64,000 bases of DNA, from NCBI RefSeq assembly GCF_051014685.1, contig NC_135051.1:16015557-16079556 (forward strand). Reading direction: 5' to 3'. Below the pieces are notes generated by a model. That model did not search any database and was not told where the DNA came from. It saw only the letters and a program-made list of their open reading frames with translations. A program made the position numbers and the translations under genes. Origin of the DNA: Ptiloglossa arizonensis. Lineage: Eukaryota > Arthropoda > Insecta > Hymenoptera > Colletidae. Below, piece after piece: positions 13,159-26,300 of the stretch; positions within the stretch are counted from its first letter, which is position 1, and each line of letters begins with the position of its first letter.

Positions 13159-13204
13159 TGACGTCATTCTCCAACGTCTGTCAGCGAGCCGACCCTCTGA
13201 GTCA
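13159..13204. promoter_or_regulatory. CRE (TGACGTCA) and AP-1 (TGAGTCA) sites near taranis
   Basis: A consensus CRE occupies 13159-13166 and a consensus AP-1/TRE site 13198-13204, 46 bp end to end and about 330 bp upstream of the taranis coding exon acceptor. The two bZIP-type sites close together in GC-rich sequence suggest a promoter or intronic enhancer. Both motifs are read directly; use is inferred. Confidence 0.4.
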
Positions 13205-13535
13205 CGTCGTTTTGCCTACTCTCTTGCTTGTAACAGAGTATCGAGACTCGGCAAGGTCTTTCGTGGTCATGCCGCTAAAACGCCCTCTAGGAGAAATCCT
13301 CACTTTATTGCTGACATTGTTTCTCATTCGTATGCGTTCAACAGTTTCGTATTTCCGTTGCTTCGATTTCGTTTCGTACCTTGTATTTCCCGTGAAGGTA
13401 CACTCCCCTCCGTATAATCGAGTTAGTTTTCAATTCGTTGCGAAAAAAAAAACCTATGAAATAGAAACTCAAAATTAAAAATTCACACGTAAGAGATAAC
13501 TCATCGCGTGTTTCATTTGTTTCCAGAGTTGTGCA

Positions 13536-14927
<1,392 letters not shown>

Positions 14928-17900
14928 CCCCCGATTTTGACATCGTTGAGTCACCTCATCGATTTTTATCCACTGATGCCGCAGAGCAAATAAAGCGCGG
15001 CACCTCGAACTGCAAGTCGAACGTGGCCGGCCTCTTTCGAATGTCGGCGACGCGCCTGGCGGGCGACTCTCCAGGAGGTCTTCTTTTTCTTATTTATTAC
15101 CGTTCGTGTCAGTTACGCACCGATCGATTATCTTGGTTACGTTCTACTACCACCGCCAACCGACACTACCATGGCGTCTGCTCCCCGTGGGAGATGGGTA
15201 CGCGTCGTGACACGCTGCGTTCGCAGGTGTAGACGTAACGGGATACATGGCGCATACTTTGGAATGTTTAGAATGCGAAACAAAGAGGTGATTACAATTT
15301 CTAAATCGACGAAACAACACCACACACCAAATCCCCGAGCTCGCGTTGTTTCAGATATATTTAGCAATTAACACAACAATACGTTCCCGTAGTTTCACGA
15401 AGCGTAGATCGAATTGTCTATTGCACGAAACAACCTGCTTAGAAACAATTTATTTTTATACATGTATATTTTTTTTCTTGTACAGTTAAAAAGATTCGAT
15501 GAAATTATGTTTTAGTTGAAACTCTGCAACGCGAGATCGGGTTCTACTTCGGCTTCTCAACGGGACACCTCGAACGACTAAGTATAACTATATCGAAACG
15601 ATCTGGTTTTTGCAGTTGCACCTGCGAATTCGGCGGCGCACGTATAAGTTCCCGAGTCGCTCGAACTGTGTCGCTACCGGCACGTCGGACAAAGAGAGCG
15701 AGAATGTGTGAGTGTGTGTGAAAAGATAGAAAGAGATAAGAAGAGAAGAGAGGGAGATAGAGAACGAAAACTCTCGGAGCTTTCAACGTCTACGCCCCCG
15801 GGCTGGCGATGCGGTAGACGGAGTGCAGGGATAGCCTTCTCCTCGAGTCTTTAAAGCGACCGATGACTACGCGACGAAACAGTGACAGACCCACACACAT
15901 ACCCAACGGAAAATCACCATCTCCGTTTATAAGTTTCGCTTGTGCATTTTTTCACAAGTATTCGACATGTATCCGCGGTATCGCTCGCCTAGCCGGTCGG
16001 CGTTGAGAACTCAGCGTCGCTCACGACACCCAATCAAAACGGGAGTGTCACAATCATCGATCGATGTTTTTCCTTCGGACCAGGAAGGACATTAAGAACC
16101 AGGCGACGATTAATTAATGCCATACACTCTGACACAAAAAAAAAAGGTACACTTACACGCATAAGACGTAACCGCCGTGGCCTATACTACACACGCATCG
16201 TACACGCATGCATACACAGTACACAACACAACACATACACACACACGATACACCAAAAGCGTACATACATCATGTACAGGGACACGTTTCGTACATAGAA
16301 AAGTCGATATGGTGCTAGGGCGATCACGTCCTGGTGCTTACTTCTGTATACACAGAGCCATGTGCGTACATTCGCACGGATCGCCTGCAGTCTTCGTCAA
16401 GGAGTCTAGATACGTCCTGACGTCGTGAACAGGACACGAGTGTATCGAACGCGCTTCCATCGAGACGTTCGACGACGTAAACGTTCGGACTAACCTAGTC
16501 CCTGAATTGGTGTTGTTAGACGGGCCGGAGTTCGGCGCAGTAGCGTGGCCTGATCGAGAAAAAAGAAGTGCCGCGAAATCCCCCACCCCCTCGTTTAACT
16601 GTTTAGCAAAATTGAAATTATTTTTGGGAGATTAACCAAAAACGGGAAATGAGACGAGATGGGAAAGTGTCTGAAAGCACGCGAGTTACGCACGTTTACA
16701 GGTTAGGTTTCTCACGGTAAATTTCACTGATAGAGGTGGTATAGTTGTAAAGTTATTGGCTGATTTTTTCTTTCGTGTGCGGGATTCGACAAAATCGATA
16801 AATATGAAAGGGAAATCTTAATTTTTCCCTAGCTCTATCGTCTAACAAAAAGATTCAGTCGGCTCGGTAACAAGAGATGTTAATTTCGCAACGCAACAAC
16901 GGGCAAAACTCATTTCTGGTACGAGTAACGCATAAAAAATAAATAAATTTCAGGTTTCACGCGACTCGAAGAATTTTATTTGACAAAAATTGCGGGGGAG
17001 CACCTTTAAAACATAAATCGATTTGGCCTGCCTGCCTGTCTGTCGAGACCCGCCAAAATTTTTCGGCGACCGTCTAACAACACTGCCCTGAATTCCAGAG
17101 CATTTACCCGAGGCTGCATTCAGAGTAGGGAAGGGACACGTGATCACGGATGGAAGTACGTTCGAGTCGAGAGCACTCTGTGTGCTGATGCACGACGCTT
17201 AACAAATGTACCTGCATTTTAGAGATCGGGATTAATATCGGTCCCTTCGGATCGTCGCGCGAAGGCCACTGTGCGCCACTGATCTCCCGTAATGTACCAT
17301 ATACGTGTAAAATAGAGTGGCCGACGGGCAGAGAGCGAAGGTGACCGTCACTTGGGGTGGAACGAAGAGATTATTAACTCGACGGAGAGACGCACTTCGC
17401 GAAGAGGAACGGCGATCCGCGCGCGATCTCGTCCTCACGTCCACTAACCGAACCCAGGAGAGCAGCTATACTTAAATCGAAGTTAAGCGTTTAAGCGAGT
17501 CTAACGCGGTAAAGCGATATAATAATTTATAAATCGACTGATTACTTACGCGAGAGAACAAAAAGAGATAGCTACAATAACGTTTTGCGACAAGAGTTGA
17601 TTTAAACTGTAATTAATTCGATGTTAAGCCAGCGTGTATACACACGTGCAGACACCACAGGACACTGCGTCACGCTACACACTCGTATACAGACACGCAG
17701 GACGCGATTGTGCATGGGGACACGTTAGATACTTTGATGTATATAGGTACACACATACAATGACTCCCCCCTCCACACACACACATACACACACATACGT
17801 AGACACAATGTTCTATGCGATACTGTAACGTAACTGTGAATTCTGGTCGAGTTACACTTTTCGTTCGTTTTCTTTGTTATTCAGAATTCTTCGGTACAAT

Positions 17901-19544
17901 ACAACTATCGTAACTACTTCCTTTACTCTGTTAATTTGATCGCGTCGATTCTCGGTACTTTCATCTATACCTCTGTTTTTCAACGATTCGTTCCTCTTCT
18001 CGTATTTTGCGTAAAACAACAAGCAATATTGTGTTTAATGTTGCGGAGAATCTAGGAAAAGTGTGTACAAACTGAAACGATTCGAAAGCCCGTAATACAT
18101 GATAAGATAGATGAGCTTCTCTGTACTTAATAAATACTCGAAATGGTTGGTGACAGGTGCATAACGTACAGAAAAATCAATATTTTTAGAATTACATTCG
18201 CATTCCGATATATCGTTGCAAAGAAAAGCTAGTGAAAAATAGTTTCTAAACTTTGTTGCAATGTTGTTGCATTCAATTGGCTCCGTTCGGTAATACATCG
18301 TATTCTAGTTCATTCGTATCTGCATTGTGCAATTTGTGACCGAGCATCTAATCGGAAAGCATGCGGTACGGAGAAAAATGTTCTCATCGCACTTCGTACG
18401 CAATTCGATTCGTTTCGGTGTAATCGTACAACTTTATCTGTGGCCGCACTAATGCTAACATAAAACATTCATACAATACAAAAACACGTACATACAAATA
18501 CACGTGCACGAACGAACGTTGTGTGAAATTATATACATATGCGCGCTTGATGCAAATGCTGGTGGAGCGTTTCTAAAAAAAAAAAAAAATGAACATTGTT
18601 GTTTTCTTGCATGGTATGCCGACGAGATGACGCAAATGTGTCGTAGCATATGGCACATACGAGCCTCAGTAACGTACGTTAGATTGTTACAAAATTTCGT
18701 CCATTGCGTTGATGCGTCTCGCGCGTGCCATCTTGCGTTTCGCGATCGCGACGCCATCTCGTCGGACAGCTTGGTGTTCCGAGTATAGCAACAAGAGAGA
18801 TGCGAGCGCCTATTCCTTGCAGTGCACATCGATAGAAATTCTTTCGATTTTTATTGACGATTATCGATTATCGAGAAACGTCGACCCGCTTATGTATTGT
18901 ACCGATCGACGTGTCGAAAGCGTACCGATTCGGAGAACTAACGAAAATAAAAAAAATGTACGCATAGAAGCGAACGTGGACGCAAAATACTCATGTCGCT
19001 CGATCGGTATTTCGCTCGAATTGAGCTGGCTGTCAAGCGGAATACCAAGCACACAGCATCGGAACAGGGCGTGGTGGTGTTCTCGTCTTTCGTAGAAAGA
19101 ACAGGCACTCGAGGGACGGGGAAAATAATTTCGTACTTTTTACATGGATGTACCTTTGACGCGTTGTAAACGCGTCCGTACATACGGTACCGGTGGAGTA
19201 CCTGCAAATTCGGCCGACAGAGGGCGGACGGGGCGAAGAGAGGCGCGGGGTAAGTTCGTCGTGGGTATCGCGTGTTGCACAGAGCGTGGAATGTGCACCA
19301 CCGTACCGAAAGAACGACGAACGAACAACGCGTGCGCGCTTCGACATTACACCGGCGCGCGTATTAATGTTAAAGAAAAAATAAAGGGTGTGCGACGAAC
19401 ACTTCGGGGACTACGATTTAAACGAAAAAAAAAAAAAAAACGGGAACGTTGTAAATAGTATAAATAGCGCACGCGAAGAAGTACGTTTAAGCGGAAAATA
19501 AAAGATGATATAATAGGTATAATGTGAAGAAAATATACATATAA

Positions 19545-19630
19545 GATATTATATATTATATATATATATACATATATATATATAAACACAAGAAGTATAT
19601 ATATAAGATTATTATATATATTTACCGTGA
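19545..19630. repeat. TA-rich simple repeat
   Basis: Alternating TA with short CA or AAGA interruptions covers about 85 bp. It is low complexity and I see no other content. Confidence 0.8.
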
Positions 19631-20456
19631 TAAGTGATACAAAGCGGTGACGGGGACTCGCGCAATCTCGTTGCCATTCGGATGATGGCGTCAGCGATTC
19701 GTGGGCGGCCCGCGGGGCCATTTTCCCCACTCAAATTCAATTCAACGCAGGCGCAACCGACAGAGGGATATTCGCGACCAAGTAACCGCGCGACAACTGA
19801 CCACTCTGTTGTCATCCGATTACGCAGCTCTTCCAGAACGTCCTTACACGCGCGTCGAATATAGATAAATACGGTAAACGGGACACGTTTGCGAAGGACT
19901 CGTTAGCTTCTTTTGAAATTTCCCGCTCTTCTTTGCTTGCTGGAGCGGTCAGTTGTTTCTGAGATGTTTGGGATCGAAAGGTGGTGGCAGCATCGCCTTA
20001 TCAGGGTTGCGTTTTTAACTCCTTACGGGACAGAATTATTATCTTTTTTTCTTCTTTTTTTTTTTTAAATTAGTAATTTCTGAAAAACGTTCTCACGCAT
20101 ACAACGGGCTGGCAATTGTCAATCGCTTTCAGCCTGCTCGTACCTTATTTGTACAAACAAAACGAGGGGTGTGTATGTATTATCATCTATGGGTATATGT
20201 TACTTTTTTTTTATTTTTTCTTTTCTTTTTTTTTTTTTTTAAGAGAGAATAACGAAAATATTTCAGTTCTATTGTCCTATGAAGAGTTAATCGAATTGGG
20301 CTGGCGCGAAGACGTACGATTAAGTTCCTATTACACGATATCTAAACGAGAATTAGTTAGCAATTAACCCGGATTAAACTAATGTGCAACGACAGCTCGA
20401 GTGGGCCGCCTTCGAACGCATCAGCGTCCTCGATTCTTTTCTTTTTCTTTTTGTAC

Positions 20457-20474
20457 GGTTATTATTATTATTAA

Positions 20475-20508
<34 letters not shown>

Positions 20509-20543
20509 GCTATTGTTAATATTATTAATATTATTATTACTAC

Positions 20544-20576
<33 letters not shown>

Positions 20577-20635
20577 CATCATCATTATTATTATTATTCT
20601 TCTTCTTATTATTATTACTACTACTACATTTGTAC
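20457..20635. repeat. TTA/ATT trinucleotide microsatellite
   Basis: About 180 bp of ATT/TTA triplets with a few CTA, TCA and TTC variants. The polyleucine and polyisoleucine open frames across it are repeat artefacts. Confidence 0.9.
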
Positions 20636-20756
20636 TAAACGTCCGCGGATGCGAGAACGGTCTCCTTCTTTCTTGAGGGAAAGAAAGAGGCCGCGCAATC
20701 GTCGCCCGGGGATTCGAAGATATTGTCCGAAAAACAACGAGGACCAGCGAATGTTA

Positions 20757-20805
20757 GGTATTGGGTTAGACAAAAAAGTCTTCTCGTTTTTTTAAACGAA
20801 ATTCG
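20757..20805 (-). mobile_element. Possible solo mariner terminus
   Basis: TATTGGGTTAGACAAAAAAG followed by TCTTCTCGTTTTTT resembles the outer end of a mariner element and resembles the right end of the element at 9878-10009 (TATTGGGTTGTTCGG). I find no matching opposite terminus nearby, so at most this is a one-ended fragment. Confidence 0.3.
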
Positions 20806-22251
20806 AGTACCAGAAAACACAACTAATATTCGCAGTTTTTTTTTTCTTTTTAAAGTAATGCGTTAAATGTCCACTGTTAGGTTATGTGCAGGAAGTTAAA
20901 CCGTTTATGCCCGAAGTAAACATTTCTTTTCACGTTTTCGAAAGTTCTTTCGTGATAACAGTGCGAAATCATTATCTTCAGGAGATAAACGACAAAGACT
21001 ATATTATCCACGATGAAAATTTGTTAACGGTGGACTACATTAGAACGCAATGCATAAATAAGTTAAAATAGAGTGTGGTTGCGTTGCACTCAGTAAGTAT
21101 CATCGAATGATTGAAAAGAAGGAAAGAGAAAAAAGAAAAAAAAACGAGAAGATATATTGTTGAACCAAATTGATCGGAACGGTTATCGAGACGAACGAGT
21201 CCCATCGTAACCGCGAACCTAGGACAGGTGAAAAAACACACGACACTGTACATTGTAAATAGTAGCGTGGAGAAGACGGTTACAGAAAGACAGAGTTAAT
21301 TAATTAAAAGGAAAAAAAAGATGACGCGAGGAAACGAGGTTGCATCGAAATCGCGCCGGGCGCGTGAAGCGAATGCACGTTCCCGAAGGGATTCGTCGAT
21401 TTTACGGGCGATCAGGTGCCGTTTTAAACGAAAACGATTCGACGTTGTAGCGACAAAAAAAAAATTCTCCCACACGCGTGTGCCGTTGAATTCGTAGACT
21501 ACTCGAAACGATCACGTTGGCCTGCGCTTGCCTGAAATCGATGCATCCCGATGGGGTACGTTCGCCATACGAGCTGCGTGTGCGGCCATTTTAATAGAGC
21601 TAGGAAAATTTTAAGATGCACGGTTGTATCTTCGGACGTGTGCTGATCACTCGACTGTAATCCGTATTCGTGTCACGAGGCCGCGTCTAAAGAAGAGATT
21701 AAAAAAAAAAAAAGAAAAATGAAAAACAAATACGAAAGAATAATGATACGAATATCCTCGTAGCAAATACAATATGGGAAATCGCGAGATCAACTCCACG
21801 GCGGGGCGATGCGCGCGCATACGAATCAACTCGGGGATGAATGCGCACTCGCGCATGCGCCCCGCTGCTTTGTCACTTTGCGCGAGCGTTACAGCAAATT
21901 TGTCATGGATGCAAGAAGAAAATGTAAAACAACAAACAACGTGAACGAAAAGAAGCCAAGAATCGCAATTACTCTAGTCCTAAGTGGTCCACGAGCATAT
22001 ACGGTACACGAGAATGCACGGTTCTCGAGTGATTGGACACGTTTATATTATGGATTTCTTTCGTCCGTTTCATTTTGTTTCGAAGTTGTGACGTTGTATC
22101 GCATACCGTTTTACCAAAATACCAGCAGCAAAATCAGCAGCAACAGAAAACAAAATGGGATTAAACAAATGCAGCGCAAAAATGATTAACCTGATGAAAA
22201 GTAAAAGAATAACGCACGATATGGACAACAACAACAAAAACTATCAAAAAC

Positions 22252-22257
22252 AATAAA
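22252..22257 (+). terminator. AATAAA polyadenylation signal, likely distal end of taranis
   Basis: An exact AATAAA lies in CAATAAAGAG, followed about 25 bases later by TGTTGTGATATTTTGC, a GT/T-rich downstream element. It sits at the edge of the composition change near 22.3 kb, as expected if it ends a long 3' UTR. Confidence 0.5.
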
Positions 22258-22275
22258 GAGTATTATTCTATATAT

Positions 22276-23181
22276 AATAATGGTGTTGTGATATTTTGCA
22301 ACCTTCTTCTCCTCCTGATCGATGAAATTAATATTCCTACGTTTGTAAAATTTTAATAAAAGACTAAAAATCGATTGGATTATTTAAATGGATTTACATT
22401 GCATTAACTCGTGCATTGCATTGATCGTTGCTTTCACATTTCGGGAAATGATTCGAATGGCTAACGTACTTGTGAAATTTATTTGAATGATATTAAAACG
22501 ACGATAAAAATGGAACACGTTATCTCACATCAAACAAATAGTAGAAAAAATGAAAAATCAATTGAATGTACAATGTTATGAGATATCGTGCTCTTTTAAT
22601 ACTTTTTCTTGGCGCTAAAAAGTATATCTAACGGTTAGTTCATATGTACGAAGTCTAAGCTCGATTCCCACTACCACTCAAGTGACGATCACGCCACACC
22701 CACGTTCATGGAACTACATTTTGCAAGAAGAAGGCGTCGATATACCAATAATTTCGTAAAATTCGTAAAAAGCGAAAATTTCTTTCACGTACCAGATACG
22801 ACTGAAAGTAGAAATAAAATTACAAAGTAAATGAAAATTAAACAACAAAAATAATTAAACAGAACAATATTTTCATAAATATATCAATATTTGATATACA
22901 ACAACGAGATATCAATTTCTATAATTTACACTAACTACATCTTGATATAATTGAAATTGTCTAATTGTACAAGTTTGATTTCTTAAAATTAATGCTTGTA
23001 GTTTGTATATTATTGATGCAGAGTGTAAAATTTCAATTAAAATTCTACTTAATAATAAATAAAAATAATATTTTGATTTTATTAAAATAATTACAATGGA
23101 AATCTTAACAGTGATTCAGATTGTAAATCGAATTCAATATACACAACATTAACTGATATATTTGACCATACAATGTATCAT
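22276..23181. other. AT-rich spacer between convergent genes
   Basis: This spacer between the 3' ends of taranis (+) and the THAP-ZAD gene (-) is AT-rich with no gene. The piece at 22637-22680 (GGTTAGTTCATATG, then AAGCTCGATTCCCACTACC) faintly recalls the two internal promoter boxes of a tRNA gene, but no cloverleaf can be drawn. Confidence 0.5.
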
Positions 23182-23187
23182 TTTATT
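23182..23187 (-). terminator. AATAAA polyadenylation signal of the THAP-ZAD gene
   Basis: Read on the minus strand, GTGCAATAAAATG lies only about 20 bases after the stop codon at 23208-23210. This would give an unusually short 3' UTR. Later signals toward 22.3 kb cannot be excluded. Confidence 0.45.
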
Positions 23188-23207
23188 GCACAAAAAATTA
23201 ACCAAAT

Positions 23208-26200
23208 TCAGGACATGTTACATTTGTGAGGCCGCATATGTTGTTGCATTTCTACGTATTCTTGAATTACAGGATCTCCCTGTTCGTGCAAAGCGACGTG
23301 TTTTAATATATCTTTCTTTTTCGTGAATACTTCGTTACAATGTTCGCAACGCATCGTTTTCTCGTTGTGCGTTTTCGTATGCTTTAACATATCATTCTTT
23401 TGCGAAAACGTTCTACCACACGTATCACAGAAAAATGGTTTCTCACCTGTATGAATTCTTTCATGAACTTTTAATGCCCCCTTACGTGTGAAACTTTTAT
23501 CGCAATACGTACATCTATGAGGTTTAACGCCAGAATGTGTTTTCATATGTTGATTAAGATTACTAGAACATTTATATTTCATTTTACATATATTACAAAC
23601 ATAAGGACGCTCTCCAGTATGTATTCTTTCGTGTATAAGACGTGCTTCTTTCGACACAAATGATCCACCACAATACTGACACATGTGCGATCTTTCTTTA
23701 GAATGTATAGATTTGTTATGATATATCAAAGAATTTTTACTTGCTAACTGTTTTCCGCAAATGTTGCATTCAACGTTCAGTTTTTCTCTTTTATGTATGC
23801 GCTCGTGATTTAACAAGTTTGCCCTCGTTAAACATATCCGGCTACAGATTTCACATTGCCAAATAGTTTTATCATTACCCTTTTTTCTTATGCTTTCTAC
23901 AATGTCTTCTTCTGTATGTTTTTTCCTATGTAATTTCAGTTCACTCATTGATTTACATCTGTGTGTACATACCTAAGAGCAAAGGGACATAAGTTGATTC
24001 AGAATTTTGGCTAATGCTAAATTAATCTCAACATTAGTATACTTACACTACACGTGTATATCCCATCTCCATTACCGTGCCGTTTAAGATGCGTATTCAT
24101 ATTTCCTTTACGATTAAAAGCCGCTCCACAGACTGGACAAATATGTTTATTTAAACCATGAGATAATTTATGTTGCCTTAGCTGTATTCTCTTATAAAAA
24201 GCTTTCCCGCATTTTTCACAGGAGTAAGGTTTATCTCCATTGTGTTGATTCATGTGTTCTCCCAAATGAAATCTGAATTATATACGTAATACATATTGAA
24301 TAATATAAAACTGATAATTCGTTTTGAAAACAGTTCATGAAACAGTACTTATAAGTTCATAAATGCTACCTAGATCTAAATGCATTTCCACAAATTTCAC
24401 AGACATGTCGTTTCTTTTTTGCGTCGTCTAAATGAGTTCTTTTGTGCCCGCGTAAGTTATTAGAGTGTTTAAAGCTCTTCCCACATAAGTCACATAAATA
24501 AGGTTTATCCATTCTGTGAGTGGCTTCGTGTACATCTAAACTAGACCACTTTTCATAACTCTTATCACATGCAGTACATTTAAATAGTAGACGGCCTCCA
24601 TGACATTCTGTAATGTGATTTAACAAGTCTTTCTTAGTACAATAAATTGATTTACAGTGACCACATTGTTTATTAGTTTCCACTGTTGTAGTAGAATTTA
24701 TAGAGAAAGAATGTTTGTGGATATTATACTGTTCTTTGGTCGTATCCAGCTTATTTGAAATTTGGCATTGTTTTTTTTGAGAATGTTTACACTGTGAAAG
24801 TTTATGTTCAGTGAAAAGTTTTTCATTTTCAAAATGTTTGTCACAAACCTTGCAAGTCTTGGTAACAAATTGAAAGGTCATTTCTTCTACATCATTAGAC
24901 TTTCTACTGTTTATATTATTACTAATTTCTTTTTGTTTTTGATTTATTATATCCTCTTCATAGCATAATATTTTATGATTTTCAAAAATTTCTTGTGTTT
25001 TAAATGAATCTTTGCAATGAGTACATGCAATTTTATTAATATCACTTATTGTTCTATTGTTTGAATGATTTGTTATATCATTATTTAAAGAATTATCTTC
25101 GTTTTTTTCATTGTATGATTCAATAAGGCTATTTAATTCAGACTGCATTTCCTTCCTTATATTGTTTACAAAGTTAGTTTTTTGTGTATTAATATTTTCC
25201 AAATAATTCAATTTTGTTGTAATTTCTTGATTCATTACAATTGCTTCAACTTTATCAGAAGATAATTCGATGGATGTACTCTGACTAGCTTCATTTGTAC
25301 ACATTTCTTTGGCTACTTCCAAAGAACATTTCTTTGCTATTGCATTATATTTGCTTTCGTAGTTTAGCTACAAACCAATAAAAACACATTTAATATTATA
25401 CTGGTTTAATATAATTCTAGTATAATTTAAAATGCACTTACTTTTTCATTCATATTTAGAAACCTCTTCAATCTCATATCTGTTTTTAATGAAGTTATAA
25501 CAAGCGAGTGTGCAATTTCCAATTTATTGTAACAATTCATACATAATTTCTGTGGCATTAAATCTTCTATATCAATGGTTATTGGTAGATGTAAATTTAT
25601 TTTATCTTTTAACTTAAATTCACTGCCTTTCGTGGTAAATATTTCTATACCATCTAAAGATGGCTCTCCACATATCCTGCACAAATTTGGAAATCTAATA
25701 CTGATATCCCTATAATGATCTATTTCAGTATCCATATCACAGTATGATAATACAACATTGTCGGTTACTTCTGCCTGTTCATTTCTTTCAAAGTTATTTC
25801 TTGAATCTTTCTTTACTAGAGCATCTGAATCGAATAGTGTAGGAACAGCATGTTGGTCTATTATAATAGGGTCTGTTTTACTTATATAAAAACGGTCCTC
25901 TATATGATATGAGCATATATAATAATTTAAGTGTAACTCTTCATTCGATTTCATTAACAGGTCTGTTCTGCCACAATGGTGTGCCCATATTTTAGAGCTG
26001 TAAGGAAAAAAAGTGTTTGATTATTTACACAAACAAATTTACCTTGAAATACAACAAAAAAGAACTGAAACTAATTGTTGATATCTTACATATATATCAT
26101 ATATTTTAAAGACAATCTTTGAAATTATAAATTGTATATTAGCGTTTAGTGTGAAATTAAAGCAGTATTTTTAAACGGTGCAACCTATATTTTTGTGAGA

Positions 26201-26300
26201 CTTACGTATCATCATTTGGAAAATTAATAAAAACGACATGTGTCGTGTCTTCATTGTCCGAAGAGTATTTACAATTTTTTGCGGCACAAACTATTCCCAT
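23208..26300 (-). CDS. THAP + ZAD + C2H2 zinc-finger DNA-binding protein
   Basis: There are five coding exons, joined in phase with GT-AG introns: 26300-26206, 25997-25442, 25367-24370, 24272-24047 and 23972-23208, giving 879 residues. Exon 1 starts at ATG 26300. The THAP domain (about 1-87) shows C5, C10, P28, W36, C60-x2-H63 and ends in AVPTLF; it is split by intron 1. A ZAD domain (about 136-215) has C138, C141, C184 and C187. After an asparagine/glutamate-rich linker come about 16 fingers (about 330-870). The first three are irregular; the rest are C-x2-C-x12-H-x3/4-H, some with TGEKPF-type linkers. Introns 3 and 4 each cut through a finger, and the fingers are completed exactly on joining. 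The family suggests a nuclear sequence-specific DNA-binding factor; ZADs mediate dimerisation. I recognise no orthologue name. Confidence 0.9.

Larger units (their letters stand above)
1..13526. other. Gene-poor, CpG-rich region upstream of taranis
   Basis: I see no supportable coding gene in these 13.5 kb. Open frames up to about 200 codons exist (for example 10574-11173 on minus and 8655-9098 on minus), but they overlap open frames on the other strand, lack recognisable domains, and lie in CpG-rich DNA where stop codons are rare. The region holds the repeats and mobile-element remnants listed separately, a 12-base G run at 12475-12486 and several homopolymer T or A runs. Because the taranis coding exon starts right after a splice acceptor, 5' untranslated exons and the promoter of that gene must lie upstream, very likely in this region. 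I cannot place them from sequence. Confidence 0.6.
14928..22275 (+). other. Probable long 3' UTR / downstream region of taranis
   Basis: These 7.3 kb after the taranis stop hold no supportable coding gene. An AATAAA at 14989-14994 could give a very short 3' UTR. The last candidate is AATAAA at 22252-22257, just before the sequence turns AT-rich. Two exact Pumilio-type elements TGTAAATA lie at 19450-19457 and 21254-21261. Simple repeats include CA-rich stretches (16195-16250, 17775-17800), TA runs (about 19545-19630) and a TTA array (20457-20635). A continuous transcript over the whole region is inferred, not shown. Confidence 0.45.

Noticed and set aside
22620..22690. tRNA-like boxes (GGTTAGTTC ... 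GCTCGATTCCC)
   Set aside because: The T-arm cannot pair, no acceptor stem is found and spacing is off; at most a degraded tRNA-derived repeat.
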